A stretch of DNA of 44,489 bases from the IMG/VR virus record IMGVR_UViG_3300029914_000051, positions 1 to 44,489 of that record. One strand, written 5' to 3'. The DNA is from a virus. The notes beneath the pieces were generated by a model that saw nothing but the letters and a program-made list of their open reading frames with translations, was not told the DNA's origin and made no database searches. Both the position numbers and the translations under genes were made by a program. Of this stretch, positions 1 through 5,855 are shown piece by piece; position 1 is the first letter of the stretch, and every line of letters begins with the position of its first letter.

Positions 1-5
1 AACGA

Positions 6-176
6 CTATCTAGGCGCTATTTCCCTAGCCGGAAACCTGTAAATCTTGCACTCATGGCGCACAACTGGAAGGCATGCCGTCCACATTTCAACGTACCATT
101 GCCAGATCAGGAATGGGTTATACGCGACGATCTTAGCCGGAAACGGTATTACGACAGCAGTTTCACTACGAACCAT
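6..176 (-). CDS. Small hypothetical protein, left end of early operon
   Basis: A 56-codon frame beginning MVRSETAVVIPFPAK and ending near the window edge. It overlaps the 3' end of the upstream membrane-protein gene by 28 bases, in keeping with the tight packing of this operon. I recognise no domain. Two similar short stretches, VIPFPAKI and IYRFPAREI, occur near its start and end. The frame remains open upstream of this start, and the ribosome binding site is weak (a GGGG run about 9 bases before the ATG), so both the start and the gene itself are uncertain. Confidence 0.35.
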   Translation of the reverse strand: MVRSETAVVIPFPAKIVAYNPFLIWQWYVEMWTACLPVVRHECKIYRFPAREIAPR

Positions 177-553
177 AGCACTAGCCCCATACTCGCCATT
201 GACAGCATACCACAAATGAACATGACGGTTAAGTCGGTTTTTGTCGGGATTATGTCGTGTTCGGATGGATCTCCCCCACCATGCGCGTGACTAGTATCGT
301 TTGCATGGGGCCCTGTTAATTCAGGTGCTCGGTTTGAGCTTGCTTGCGTAGAGGCTTGCGGGGAATCTTTGGGGAACCACGCAGCAATCGGTGCGCGTGG
401 ATCGTCTTTAGCGGCATGATCTGGGCATTTCGGATCAATGCAAATTGCGTCTTCGTAAATATGTTTTTTGTCAATCACCCGTTTAGGGGATGCCGTCTTT
501 TTCGGCTTTTTGCTAATTTTCTTAATGACTCTTTTCGACATTGGCGTTAGCAT
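149..553 (-). CDS. Lys/Pro-rich protein with C-terminal membrane anchor
   Basis: 134 residues. The N-terminal 25 residues are very basic (KRVIKKISKKPKK), followed by a polar Pro/Ala/Ser-rich middle with a CxxxxCPDH cluster. A single hydrophobic segment of about 20 residues ends the protein (LTVMFICGM...LVLWFVV). The layout suggests a tail-anchored inner-membrane protein with a cytoplasmic basic domain; that is inferred from sequence only. The start is well supported: GGAGG lies 6 bases before the ATG. The first 7 bases overlap the end of the preceding gene, implying translational coupling. Function unknown. A role in lysis or host-membrane interaction is possible but nothing specific shows it. 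Confidence 0.72.
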   Translation of the reverse strand: MLTPMSKRVIKKISKKPKKTASPKRVIDKKHIYEDAICIDPKCPDHAAKDDPRAPIAAWFPKDSPQASTQASSNRAPELTGPHANDTSHAHGGGDPSEHDIIPTKTDLTVMFICGMLSMASMGLVLWFVVKLLS

Positions 554-891
554 AACACACCTCCCTGAATAACCCGTTGCCGTAGCAAAGCCTTAACATT
601 GGTAAACACCTGACGTTTAAGCCGTGACGCGGCAATGCAATACATCATGCAATGGGCGGTCTCTACGTCACATAGCCATTGCCCAAACGCCTCGCCGTAT
701 TCGACCTTGCGAACGATTCCCGTGCCGATCCTCAAATTCGTGTCATAGAACGAATGCACGGCTACCAGCATCCCAACATCAAACGGACGGTTCAAACGCA
801 TGTCGGCCTCAATTTGGGTTTCGTAGGCGGTTGCAAAATCGTACAGCATATATTCGGGCAAAAGGTCGGGGATGTCAAAGGGTGCGGCCAT
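547..891 (-). CDS. Hypothetical protein, 114 aa
   Basis: A soluble-looking 114-residue protein with no recognisable domain; two Cys lie close together in AHCMMYC. The start is fixed by AGGAG seven bases upstream of the ATG. The gene begins just beyond the HNH stop and its 3' end overlaps the next gene by 7 bases, so it is part of the same leftward operon. The second half is basic (ASRLKRQVFTNVKALLRQR), which may hint at nucleic-acid contact, but this is only composition. Confidence 0.72.
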   Translation of the reverse strand: MAAPFDIPDLLPEYMLYDFATAYETQIEADMRLNRPFDVGMLVAVHSFYDTNLRIGTGIVRKVEYGEAFGQWLCDVETAHCMMYCIAASRLKRQVFTNVKALLRQRVIQGGVLC

Positions 892-894
892 GGG

Positions 895-1356
895 TTAGCT
901 CCTGTTGAGTTTTTCCAGTCTTATTTTTGTTCTTTTTTTTCTTCCTCTAGCAGCGTCACATGCCCTACAAACTTTATGCTGTTTGTTTATTTTTTTATCA
1001 AAAGTTATGTAAGCATTTGCATCGTTGTATTCATGGCCATGCGGGCAATGAGATGTATGAATTATATAAGGTTTATTACGCCTCATATTTTCCCTGTGAG
1101 TAACCTGTTCGAGATGGGCGGGGTTTACACAAGAGTGAACTCTGCAAAGATGGTCTAAACATAAATTTATATCTATTCCTCCGTGAAAAGATTTAAACAC
1201 AAATCTATGTGCTTTTGTCACCTTTTGGTGTTTTCCGCTGCAAGTTACACCATACCCTCCTATATCAATAGCCCCCATCCATAACCAACATCCAGAGTTT
1301 GGTTCAGGCATTATTTTATTTTTTATTCTTTGAGGAAGTTTTTCCAAATCGAACAT
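895..1356 (-). CDS. HNH homing-type endonuclease
   Basis: 153 residues with the N-terminal pattern of phage HNH_3 enzymes: PEPNSGCWLW at about residues 17-26, then KAHRF, then a Cys/His-rich core LCLDHLCRVHSCVNPAHLE at about 66-84 that should bind one metal ion and cut DNA. A C-terminal zinc cluster follows (HCPHGHEY ... VCRACD, about residues 103-136). The start has AAAGGA seven bases upstream. Such enzymes are often mobile intron-like or free-standing genes in phages and may also assist terminase; here it sits far from the terminase, inside the early operon. The C-terminal zinc motif resembles the separate 63-aa protein at 3378-3569. Confidence 0.86.
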   Translation of the reverse strand: MFDLEKLPQRIKNKIMPEPNSGCWLWMGAIDIGGYGVTCSGKHQKVTKAHRFVFKSFHGGIDINLCLDHLCRVHSCVNPAHLEQVTHRENMRRNKPYIIHTSHCPHGHEYNDANAYITFDKKINKQHKVCRACDAARGRKKRTKIRLEKLNRS

Positions 1357-1358
1357 AT

Positions 1359-1580
1359 CTATCCTTTAATCTTAGGCTTTTTTTGCGGCGCTGGGTGCGT
1401 AGGCAACGGCTGCATAAGCGCCATGTCTAAAGCTGGTGCAAGCGCGACCTGCTCAACGGGAGGATTCCCGAAAGTCACCTGAACGAATAAATGGGTTTGC
1501 CACACCATAACCCCTAAATTTGCCAGTATGCACAGGGTCAACACAAGAAACAGGGTTTTGTTGGCTATTGAGATAATCAT
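1359..1580 (-). CDS. Small single-pass membrane protein
   Basis: About 73 residues. An N-terminal hydrophobic segment (KTLFLVLTLCILANLGVMVW) should span the inner membrane as a signal anchor, and a Pro-rich tail (PLPTHPAPQKKPKIKG) ends in basic residues. In-frame ATGs lie at 1592, 1583 and 1580. I chose 1580 because GGAGG at 1586-1590 is then five bases away, while the 1592 ATG itself overlaps that GGAGG. Small anchored proteins of this shape can be spanin- or holin-like, but no endolysin is adjacent, so no function is assigned. It overlaps a second frame at 1453-1644. Confidence 0.68.
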   Translation of the reverse strand: MIISIANKTLFLVLTLCILANLGVMVWQTHLFVQVTFGNPPVEQVALAPALDMALMQPLPTHPAPQKKPKIKG

Positions 1581-1644
1581 CATATCCTCCATTTAAAAGT
1601 TTACGCTGTAGGCGCATTAAGGTTTGTTCGGTGTCCTCGTTCAC
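1453..1644 (-). CDS. Possible small protein overlapping the membrane-protein gene
   Basis: A GTG-started frame of 63 codons (MNEDTEQTLMRLQRKLLNGG at the start). The GTGA start/stop overlap with the preceding gene, ending at 1641, is the same coupling seen through this operon, which favours a real start. Its second half, however, lies over the membrane-protein gene in another frame and reads as low-information sequence. It may be real with a non-conserved tail, or a remnant. No domain recognised. Confidence 0.37.
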   Translation of the reverse strand: MNEDTEQTLMRLQRKLLNGGYDDYLNSQQNPVSCVDPVHTGKFRGYGVANPFIRSGDFRESSR

Positions 1645-1835
1645 AGCTTGCCGCCAAACATAATCACATCACAGGCGCGGTTTAGATGCTCAACTGCCTT
1701 GCGTGCACGTTCGTCAAGCTCCCGCGCGCCTTGGTCGATAGCCGCCCATTCGTGGATATAACGGCCTGTAGCGTATGCTTTGCGGCACTCAGCGTTAAAC
1801 GGTGGCTTTGGTGTAAGTGGCGTAACGTTTGACAT
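1641..1835 (-). CDS. Hypothetical protein, 64 aa
   Basis: A 64-residue, mostly helical-looking protein (RKAYATGRYIHEWAAIDQGA ... ARKAVEHLNRACDV). The ATG lies two bases after the stop of the Arc-like gene, with GGAG inside the end of that gene acting as ribosome binding site, so the two are co-transcribed and probably coupled. No family recognised. Confidence 0.65.
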   Translation of the reverse strand: MSNVTPLTPKPPFNAECRKAYATGRYIHEWAAIDQGARELDERARKAVEHLNRACDVIMFGGKL

Positions 1836-1837
1836 GG

Positions 1838-1978
1838 CTATTTGCTCCTGATGGTTTGTTTGAGCCGGTGGATTATTTCGGCTGATAGGCTGCGCGTGTT
1901 TGACTTTGCGCTCTGGCGGATTGTTGCCAGAATATCAGCCGGTATTCTTAAACCTATGTGGATATTCTTGATCTTCAT
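1838..1978 (-). CDS. Arc-like ribbon-helix-helix transcriptional regulator
   Basis: A 46-residue protein, short enough to be missed by many gene callers. It has the Arc/Mnt layout: a short N-terminal beta strand (NIHIGLRIP) that would insert in the DNA major groove as a dimer ribbon, then helix A (DILATIRQSAKSN) and helix B (SLSAEIIHRLKQTI), with the SxxxEI pattern typical of Arc-type proteins. GGAG lies seven bases before the ATG. A strong promoter directly upstream (2002-2030) holds a near-perfect 17-bp palindrome in its spacer, so autorepression is likely (inference). It heads the leftmost early operon and would set expression of the genes from 1835 down to the left edge. Confidence 0.85.
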   Translation of the reverse strand: MKIKNIHIGLRIPADILATIRQSAKSNTRSLSAEIIHRLKQTIRSK

Positions 1979-2001
1979 GTTAGCTCCGTTCTATGATTAT
2001 G

Positions 2002-2030
2002 ATTGTTGCACAGTGTACAACGATAGTCAA
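2002..2030 (-). promoter_or_regulatory. Sigma70-type promoter for the Arc-like operon
   Basis: On the minus strand: -35 TTGACT (2025-2030), 17-base spacer, -10 AACAAT (2002-2007). It lies 24 bases upstream of the Arc-like start codon. The -35 is five of six and the -10 four of six to consensus. Confidence 0.62.
2005..2021. promoter_or_regulatory. Putative operator, 17-bp palindrome in promoter spacer
   Basis: GTTGCACAgTGTACAAC: 8-base arms around a single central base, with one mismatch. It fills the spacer and touches the -10, so a bound protein would block RNA polymerase. The adjacent Arc-like gene is the obvious candidate ligand (inference). The 8-1-8 geometry is shared with the TTTAGGCA palindrome at 13319-13335, though the sequence differs. 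Confidence 0.5.
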
Positions 2031-2066
2031 TGCAATAATTCGTTTCGCCAGCGGATATATAATTAA

Positions 2067-2255
2067 CTAAATGTTAACCCGTTTAACTGGCTTTACATCA
2101 AATACAGCGTCATGATGTTCACAGCGATACCATTGCGGATTCGTGCGCATGGCCAGCTTCATAACCTCGCGTTTGCCGTGATATTCAACAATCCAGTATT
2201 CGCCTATTTTGGGGTTCGGATGCGGTAGGCGGGGCTTGTAGGGTTTTACGCGCAT
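2067..2255 (-). CDS. Hypothetical protein, 62 aa
   Basis: A basic 62-residue protein (MRVKPYKPRLPHPNPK ...). The central part GEYWIVEYHGKREVMKL and the end WYRCEHHDAVFDVKPVKRV look like a small beta barrel, as in many short phage proteins, but no family is recognised. A GAGAAAAG stretch precedes the ATG. It overlaps the 3' end of the upstream frame by about 70 bases. It is followed by the 88-base promoter region of the Arc-like gene. Confidence 0.58.
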   Translation of the reverse strand: MRVKPYKPRLPHPNPKIGEYWIVEYHGKREVMKLAMRTNPQWYRCEHHDAVFDVKPVKRVNI

Positions 2256-2394
2256 ATCTTTTCTCTATCTCATGTTCATAGTACCATTTAGGAACGGTTT
2301 TTTTATTTACAGATCGTTCATAAATGTATTTTGTCAGATGATGGCAGTTTTGGCCTAGATTTTGCCAAAGAATAAGGTCGGTGCTGGGTTTCAT
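2185..2394 (-). CDS. Hypothetical protein, 69 aa
   Basis: The start is strong (GGAGGG four bases before the ATG), giving MKPSTDLILWQNLGQNCHHL and a very basic C-terminal half. The last 24 residues overlap the next gene in another frame and may be a non-conserved tail. It lies 76 bases below the recT stop and is probably in the same transcript. No domain recognised. Confidence 0.52.
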   Translation of the reverse strand: MKPSTDLILWQNLGQNCHHLTKYIYERSVNKKTVPKWYYEHEIEKRYARKTLQAPPTASEPQNRRILDC

Positions 2395-2470
2395 CTTCCC
2401 TCCAAATAATTGCCGTCTAATTCCGTGCTGCCAGCGCCATGCTCTACTCGTTACCTTGGCGCGAGGATTC

Positions 2471-3397
2471 CTAAATTACATCTTCTGGCTCGAATAATCC
2501 TGGTTCTGGCATTGGTGGTTGTTCGTCACGTCCACGGCGCATGTTGTCGGGGATGGGCGGCATAGCTTCTTCCGCTTCCACAACAGGCGTTGCTGCTTCC
2601 TTAACCTTGTCGAGTCGTGACTTGCGTTTTGGCTTATCTTCTTCTTGCGCCAGTTCTAGCAAAGCTTGATTTTCAGCATGATCTTTCGCTGGTAAGTCCG
2701 GCATAAACAAATCTTCGTCTGCTTTCAACGCTTGTTCAACGTCTGTTGATTGTGGCAGGTACTTAGCAAGACGGCGAATAGCTGACTTCTTAGCCATTTC
2801 CTCCCACCATGAAGTCCACGGCCCTGAGTCTTTGGAACGTGAAGCTGCGCGGATTTTCTCAACATCGGCCAATGAAAGCGGTTGCACAAACACGCTTCCG
2901 TCCTTTGTCTTAGCCATTGCATAAACGCCTATCGCGGCTCCGCGTTCTCCGAATAAAATAGGCTCGTGCGTGATATGCTGGCCTTCAGTGTCCACCCAGT
3001 AACGGAATTGGTCGTTCTTATAAACAACCGCAGCGTGGAGCGTTGCGAGTTCTCCTGATTGGCGTATCTTTTTCAAAATACCTGCAACCATAATCATCGG
3101 CTGGACTGCCTTAATCCATGTGCCGTCTTTTTGTTTGGTACTGAATGTGACGAGTGCAGCTTCACGTCCATCGGGAATAACCCCGTCTTGAGCAAGTTTC
3201 ATGCAAGCAGCGTACAGGCTGCGACGATCTGCATTAAGCAAGTCTGGGCTGTTCTGAATGGCCGTAATGGCCACGCGCTGGAACTTTTCAGGGCTTATGT
3301 GGCTCGGTAATGCCATAGCGAATTGACCACTCATTTTTTGAATGTTTGCCCTGACTTCATCTATGACGGTTATTTGCTTAGTTTGCGGTTCGTTCAT
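2471..3397 (-). CDS. recT: RecT-family single-strand annealing recombinase
   Basis: About 308 residues, the usual RecT length. RecT proteins coat single-stranded DNA left by a partner 5'-3' exonuclease and anneal it to a complementary strand, giving phage recombination and concatemer formation. Family signatures include RVAITAIQNSPDLLNADRRS at about residue 45, the stretch DGREAALVTFSTK, and GPWTSWWEEMAKKSAIRRLA at about 192-211. The C-terminal 90 residues are acidic/proline-rich, as usual. The ATG at 3397 is preferred over one nine bases upstream because AAGGA then has correct spacing. The partner exonuclease lies just upstream (3553-4497), with a small zinc protein between them. Identification is confident; its in vivo partner is inferred from synteny. 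Confidence 0.92.
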   Translation of the reverse strand: MNEPQTKQITVIDEVRANIQKMSGQFAMALPSHISPEKFQRVAITAIQNSPDLLNADRRSLYAACMKLAQDGVIPDGREAALVTFSTKQKDGTWIKAVQPMIMVAGILKKIRQSGELATLHAAVVYKNDQFRYWVDTEGQHITHEPILFGERGAAIGVYAMAKTKDGSVFVQPLSLADVEKIRAASRSKDSGPWTSWWEEMAKKSAIRRLAKYLPQSTDVEQALKADEDLFMPDLPAKDHAENQALLELAQEEDKPKRKSRLDKVKEAATPVVEAEEAMPPIPDNMRRGRDEQPPMPEPGLFEPEDVI

Positions 3398-3569
3398 TTT
3401 GTTCATCCTTTTTGTGTTGTCTATATTTTAAGCCGTACTCGCTTCTGCACTTGACGCACCTTCTAAAACCAGTGACTTCAATTCTTACGTTATCACCAGT
3501 CAATTCATGTCCATTTTTACAGAATATCAGTTCTTCTTTTCCGTTCTTCCTTCTACCTTTGTTGGTCAT
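3378..3569 (-). CDS. Small zinc-finger protein between exonuclease and RecT
   Basis: 63 residues with CKNGHELTGDNVRIE ... GFRRCVKCRSEYGLKY, a Cx3H plus Cx2C arrangement that should bind one zinc ion. The start has a full AGGAGG before the ATG. The gene overlaps the end of the exonuclease gene by 17 bases and the start of recT by about 20, so the three are one translational unit. The same pattern forms the C-terminal part of the HNH enzyme at 895-1356. Here the catalytic HNH core is absent, leaving a DNA- or protein-binding module, possibly an accessory of the recombination pair (inference). Confidence 0.75.
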   Translation of the reverse strand: MTNKGRRKNGKEELIFCKNGHELTGDNVRIEVTGFRRCVKCRSEYGLKYRQHKKDEQNERTAN

Positions 3570-4497
3570 GTCCTCCTTTTCCTAGTTTAATGCGTTGGTC
3601 TACGTAGCTTTGACCTGCGACTGTATAGCCTTTTCGGTTTACGGTTTTACGTGTCACCCAGTCAATTCCGCAACGGGCTGTACTGGCATTTCCCATTATT
3701 GTAGTCATTTCAGCTTTGGCGGCTTCTTTAGCTTTCTTGGCTACGGATTCTATTGATTGATGATGACCATATTCGCCAATCAAAGATGCAAATCTATTAT
3801 TTGATGAAAGGTCTATAGCTTCGCCTGATGTATCTGAATACAACCTCTTTATGATCTCACCATCGCGCTGAAAGTCAGGAGTTGGTTCAATGCCGATATT
3901 AACCATGCGCCAGAATGTTGAAACCTTGTCGCAAATAAGCTTGCCGATTTCACGATCCACGGTGCGCTCAACAATGACGGGTTTGTTCCCACCAATTAAA
4001 GCGCCAATAATTCCGAACGTGTAAGGCTCTGGGTTATTACTGTTGGCGACTTCTAACTCGCTCTGTAATTGCAGTTCTATAGAAACAGGCGCTTCTATTT
4101 CGTCGTCAAGAGATATCCACTTTTCTTTGTACTCTTTATAATCGACATTCTTTAACTCGAATAATCCCTTTTCGTTTCCCCGCCTGATTTCAAAATCAAA
4201 GCTCGATCCATAGCGAGCACAGGTCGAGTGCAGCATGAAAACTTTAAGCGGCTTAACTTCCCAACCATAATCTTCAGCCAACCCGTGGGCTATCGGCATT
4301 TCGAGCCTACGTCCCCAACGAAGCCGATCATTGTCCTCCATGCTGATGGAGATTCCGTCTTTCTTGCGATGGAATAGCTCATATTCTGTGGTGTATGGAG
4401 ACTCGTTAAACAGAGCGGCTACTTCGCTGCTAGTAATAGCCTTTTCCTTGTGGGAAAGCCATTCTTGCTCACTCTCGTAATTAATAATTATTGGCAT
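3553..4497 (-). CDS. YqaJ/lambda-Exo-like viral recombinase exonuclease
   Basis: 314 residues of the PD-(D/E)xK viral exonuclease family that degrades one strand of duplex ends and feeds RecT. Visible: AITSSEVAALFNESPY at residues 20-35, LRWGRRLEMPIAHGLAEDYG at 59-78, the active-site strands SSFDFEI (Asp101) and LFELKNV (Glu114, Lys116), and QLQSELEV at about 143-150. The ribosome binding site is poor. The gene starts about 100 bases downstream of a leftward promoter that is interleaved with the rightward promoter of an RHH gene, so the whole exonuclease/zinc-finger/recT unit is probably switched by that region. Confidence 0.9.
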   Translation of the reverse strand: MPIIINYESEQEWLSHKEKAITSSEVAALFNESPYTTEYELFHRKKDGISISMEDNDRLRWGRRLEMPIAHGLAEDYGWEVKPLKVFMLHSTCARYGSSFDFEIRRGNEKGLFELKNVDYKEYKEKWISLDDEIEAPVSIELQLQSELEVANSNNPEPYTFGIIGALIGGNKPVIVERTVDREIGKLICDKVSTFWRMVNIGIEPTPDFQRDGEIIKRLYSDTSGEAIDLSSNNRFASLIGEYGHHQSIESVAKKAKEAAKAEMTTIMGNASTARCGIDWVTRKTVNRKGYTVAGQSYVDQRIKLGKGGHDQQR

Positions 4498-4590
4498 TTG
4501 GCTTTTCCACTTGTTTTGAAAGAATTATTTCCGCCACATTCAACTCGATAGCGCCATGTCGTGGCTCCTAATTGAAGGTTGATTCTCTCT

Positions 4591-4619
4591 TTGACAAAAA
4601 CACTCTACAATGCTATTAA
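4591..4619 (+). promoter_or_regulatory. Rightward promoter for the RHH gene at 4655
   Basis: A perfect -35 TTGACA (4591-4596), 17-base spacer and -10 TATTAA (4614-4619, four of six). It overlaps, in the opposite direction, the promoter at 4602-4630. It lies about 36 bases upstream of the RHH start codon. Confidence 0.62.
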
Positions 4620-4630
4620 TGGGGCGTCAA
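4602..4630 (-). promoter_or_regulatory. Leftward promoter for the exonuclease/RecT operon
   Basis: Minus strand -35 TTGACG (4625-4630), 17-base spacer, -10 TAGAGT (4602-4607). Its elements interdigitate with the rightward promoter: the minus -10 lies in the plus spacer, and the plus -10 lies in the minus spacer. RNA polymerase should therefore be able to occupy only one of the two at a time (inference). Confidence 0.5.
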
Positions 4631-4644
4631 TAAAATAAATGGGG
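4618..4644. repeat. AATGGGG direct repeat, candidate operator
   Basis: Two copies of AATGGGG at 4618-4624 and 4638-4644 have start points exactly 20 bases apart, about two helical turns, on the same DNA face. They flank the leftward -35 and sit just after the rightward -10. RHH proteins often bind short direct repeats cooperatively, so this is a candidate site for the product of 4655-4798 (inference). Confidence 0.4.
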
Positions 4645-4654
4645 TAAATTACAA

Positions 4655-4798
4655 ATGTCACGAATTAAAAAAACACCAGGACTATCGGTTGATATTCCAT
4701 CCGATATGCACAAGGCTTTGAAGGCCGATGCTAAGTCAAAAGACATGAAAGTCTCCCAAATTATTCGTGGCCTAATCCGTGAGTATCTCAAGAAATAA
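4655..4798 (+). CDS. Ribbon-helix-helix (CopG/Arc-type) repressor-like protein
   Basis: 47 residues, the first rightward gene in the otherwise leftward left arm. A basic N-terminal tail (MSRIKKT) is followed by the beta strand GLSVDIP, helix A (SDMHKALKADAKSKD) and helix B (KVSQIIRGLIREYLKK), the ribbon-helix-helix order. It should bind DNA as a dimer or higher oligomer. The upstream region holds its own promoter interleaved with that of the exonuclease operon and a 20-base-spaced direct repeat. This suggests it controls both directions: its own gene and the recombination operon. Only a weak GGGG ribosome binding site is present, consistent with low expression. Confidence 0.85.
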   Translation: MSRIKKTPGLSVDIPSDMHKALKADAKSKDMKVSQIIRGLIREYLKK

Positions 4799-5015
4799 CC
4801 CCTCCATCCGAAAGCACCGAAGCGGCACTACCTGGTTCAGCCACCCATGCGTATGCGGCGCACAAGGCTCGTTCGGAACTGGCGTGAATTTGCTTTTGGC
4901 GCATAGGTTGAAGAAATCTGAGTATCTGGGGACTTGGACATGCGGGCAACGTGGTTGCGTTAGAACGGGGTCGAATAATGATGCTCTCGACACGGGATTG
5001 CCTCTAGGGATATGA
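4779..5015 (+). CDS. Possible small zinc-ribbon protein
   Basis: A GTG-started frame overlapping the last 20 bases of the RHH gene. The core reads HPCVCGAQGSFGTGVNL ... LGTWTCGQRGC: a CxC pair, a Gly/Phe-rich turn and a second Cys pair. That pattern is common in small phage proteins with a treble-clef or zinc-ribbon look. Its 3' end runs 56 bases into the convergent VRR-NUC gene. An alternative open frame lies on the minus strand (4772-4993) but shows no such motif. No good ribosome binding site; translation would rely on coupling to the RHH gene. Confidence 0.43.
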   Translation: MSISRNNPSIRKHRSGTTWFSHPCVCGAQGSFGTGVNLLLAHRLKKSEYLGTWTCGQRGCVRTGSNNDALDTGLPLGI

Positions 5016-5532
5016 TTTCCTTGAGGCCATCGATTCCGTTATCTAGCACGTAGACTTTAAAGCCTTGATCGACTCGCGCCTTATGCACAAGTTCTTGCGC
5101 TTCCGAAACAACACCGCCTTTTTCCTTTTTAAGTTCGATAAAGATTATTCGAGCAGGGTGCCACGTAAGCATTAGATCGAGTTCGCCTTTGAGCATTCCC
5201 TTGGCTTTGAAACGAGCTACTAACCCCATAAATTGCTGCATACTCATAAACCGCCGAATATAACCTATTTCACCGTTCATTGACGCGGAAACCGTTACCT
5301 GTGGGCACATTTGATGTAGGTAGTGCACGACAGCGGCCTGTGTGGTGTTTTCCTCGTGCGCGTTCTTTTGTCCTGGAGCTCGTGGTTTGCGCGGCGCTCG
5401 CGGTGTCTTGTCCATGAAGGCTAATGGAGTGGCCGAAGTCTTGTTACCCCAGCCGCTTGGAGCTTGGCTTCTCATTTGTGCCTGTAGCGCGGCGAGTGTG
5501 GGTTTGTTGCGTGTAAACTTCCCTTTAGCCAT
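4960..5532 (-). CDS. VRR-NUC domain nuclease
   Basis: 190 residues. The N-terminal 55 residues are basic and Pro/Ala-rich, probably flexible. The VRR-NUC (PD-(D/E)xK) fold follows: HEENTTQAAVVHYLH at about 59-73, GELDLML with Glu117/Asp119, FIELKKEKGG with Glu133/Lys135, then SEAQ (Gln146) and the C-terminal KVYVLDNGIDGLKEII. Members cut branched DNA and are common next to phage helicases, as here. The start shares one base with the upstream stop (TAATG), so it is coupled to the 107-aa gene. The 3' end may overlap a convergent small gene. Confidence 0.88.
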   Translation of the reverse strand: MAKGKFTRNKPTLAALQAQMRSQAPSGWGNKTSATPLAFMDKTPRAPRKPRAPGQKNAHEENTTQAAVVHYLHQMCPQVTVSASMNGEIGYIRRFMSMQQFMGLVARFKAKGMLKGELDLMLTWHPARIIFIELKKEKGGVVSEAQELVHKARVDQGFKVYVLDNGIDGLKEIISLEAIPCREHHYSTPF

Positions 5533-5855
5533 TAGAACCCCATCCTGTCTGAATTGTCGGCGTTAATGCGCCGTTCGATGATTGCGCGGCCATTAGCTAG
5601 AAGGCGTTTTAATAGCCCCTCTGGTTCGCGTTTTGACCTATTCCAGCACAGGAAACAGAACAGGTGATACAGGTGCTGCTGTTCCCAGAAACTTCCGTCA
5701 AACATGTAATTTGAAGCTCCGTCTAGGTACAGGTCGATTTCCTTCGGGTCGGCCAGCATCAACGATACGCGGTTTGTTTCTGTTTTCATGCGCTGCTCTT
5801 GCCATAATTTTAAAGAACATGGCTGTAAAGCATGAAGTGCTTCGGATGGTTTCAT
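5532..5855 (-). CDS. Hypothetical protein, 107 aa
   Basis: A 107-residue protein with an aromatic centre (SNYMFDGSFWEQQHLYHLFCFLCWNR) and a basic end. The ATG overlaps the upstream stop as ATGA, so translation is coupled to the 335-aa gene. It lies between the helicase block and the VRR-NUC nuclease, which suggests a replication or recombination role without proving one. No family recognised. Confidence 0.7.
   Translation of the reverse strand: MKPSEALHALQPCSLKLWQEQRMKTETNRVSLMLADPKEIDLYLDGASNYMFDGSFWEQQHLYHLFCFLCWNRSKREPEGLLKRLLANGRAIIERRINADNSDRMGF

Noticed and set aside
54-1158. Several rightward open frames opposite the HNH and hypothetical genes
   Set aside because: They lack ribosome sites and motifs and are antisense to well-coupled leftward genes.
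2395-2470. GCGCC/GGCGC inverted repeat as a terminator after recT
   Set aside because: Only five pairs, a long loop and no U run on the minus strand.
4498-4590. Leftward frame ending in WRYRVECGGNN upstream of the exonuclease
   Set aside because: No start codon in frame before an upstream stop; may be a gene remnant.
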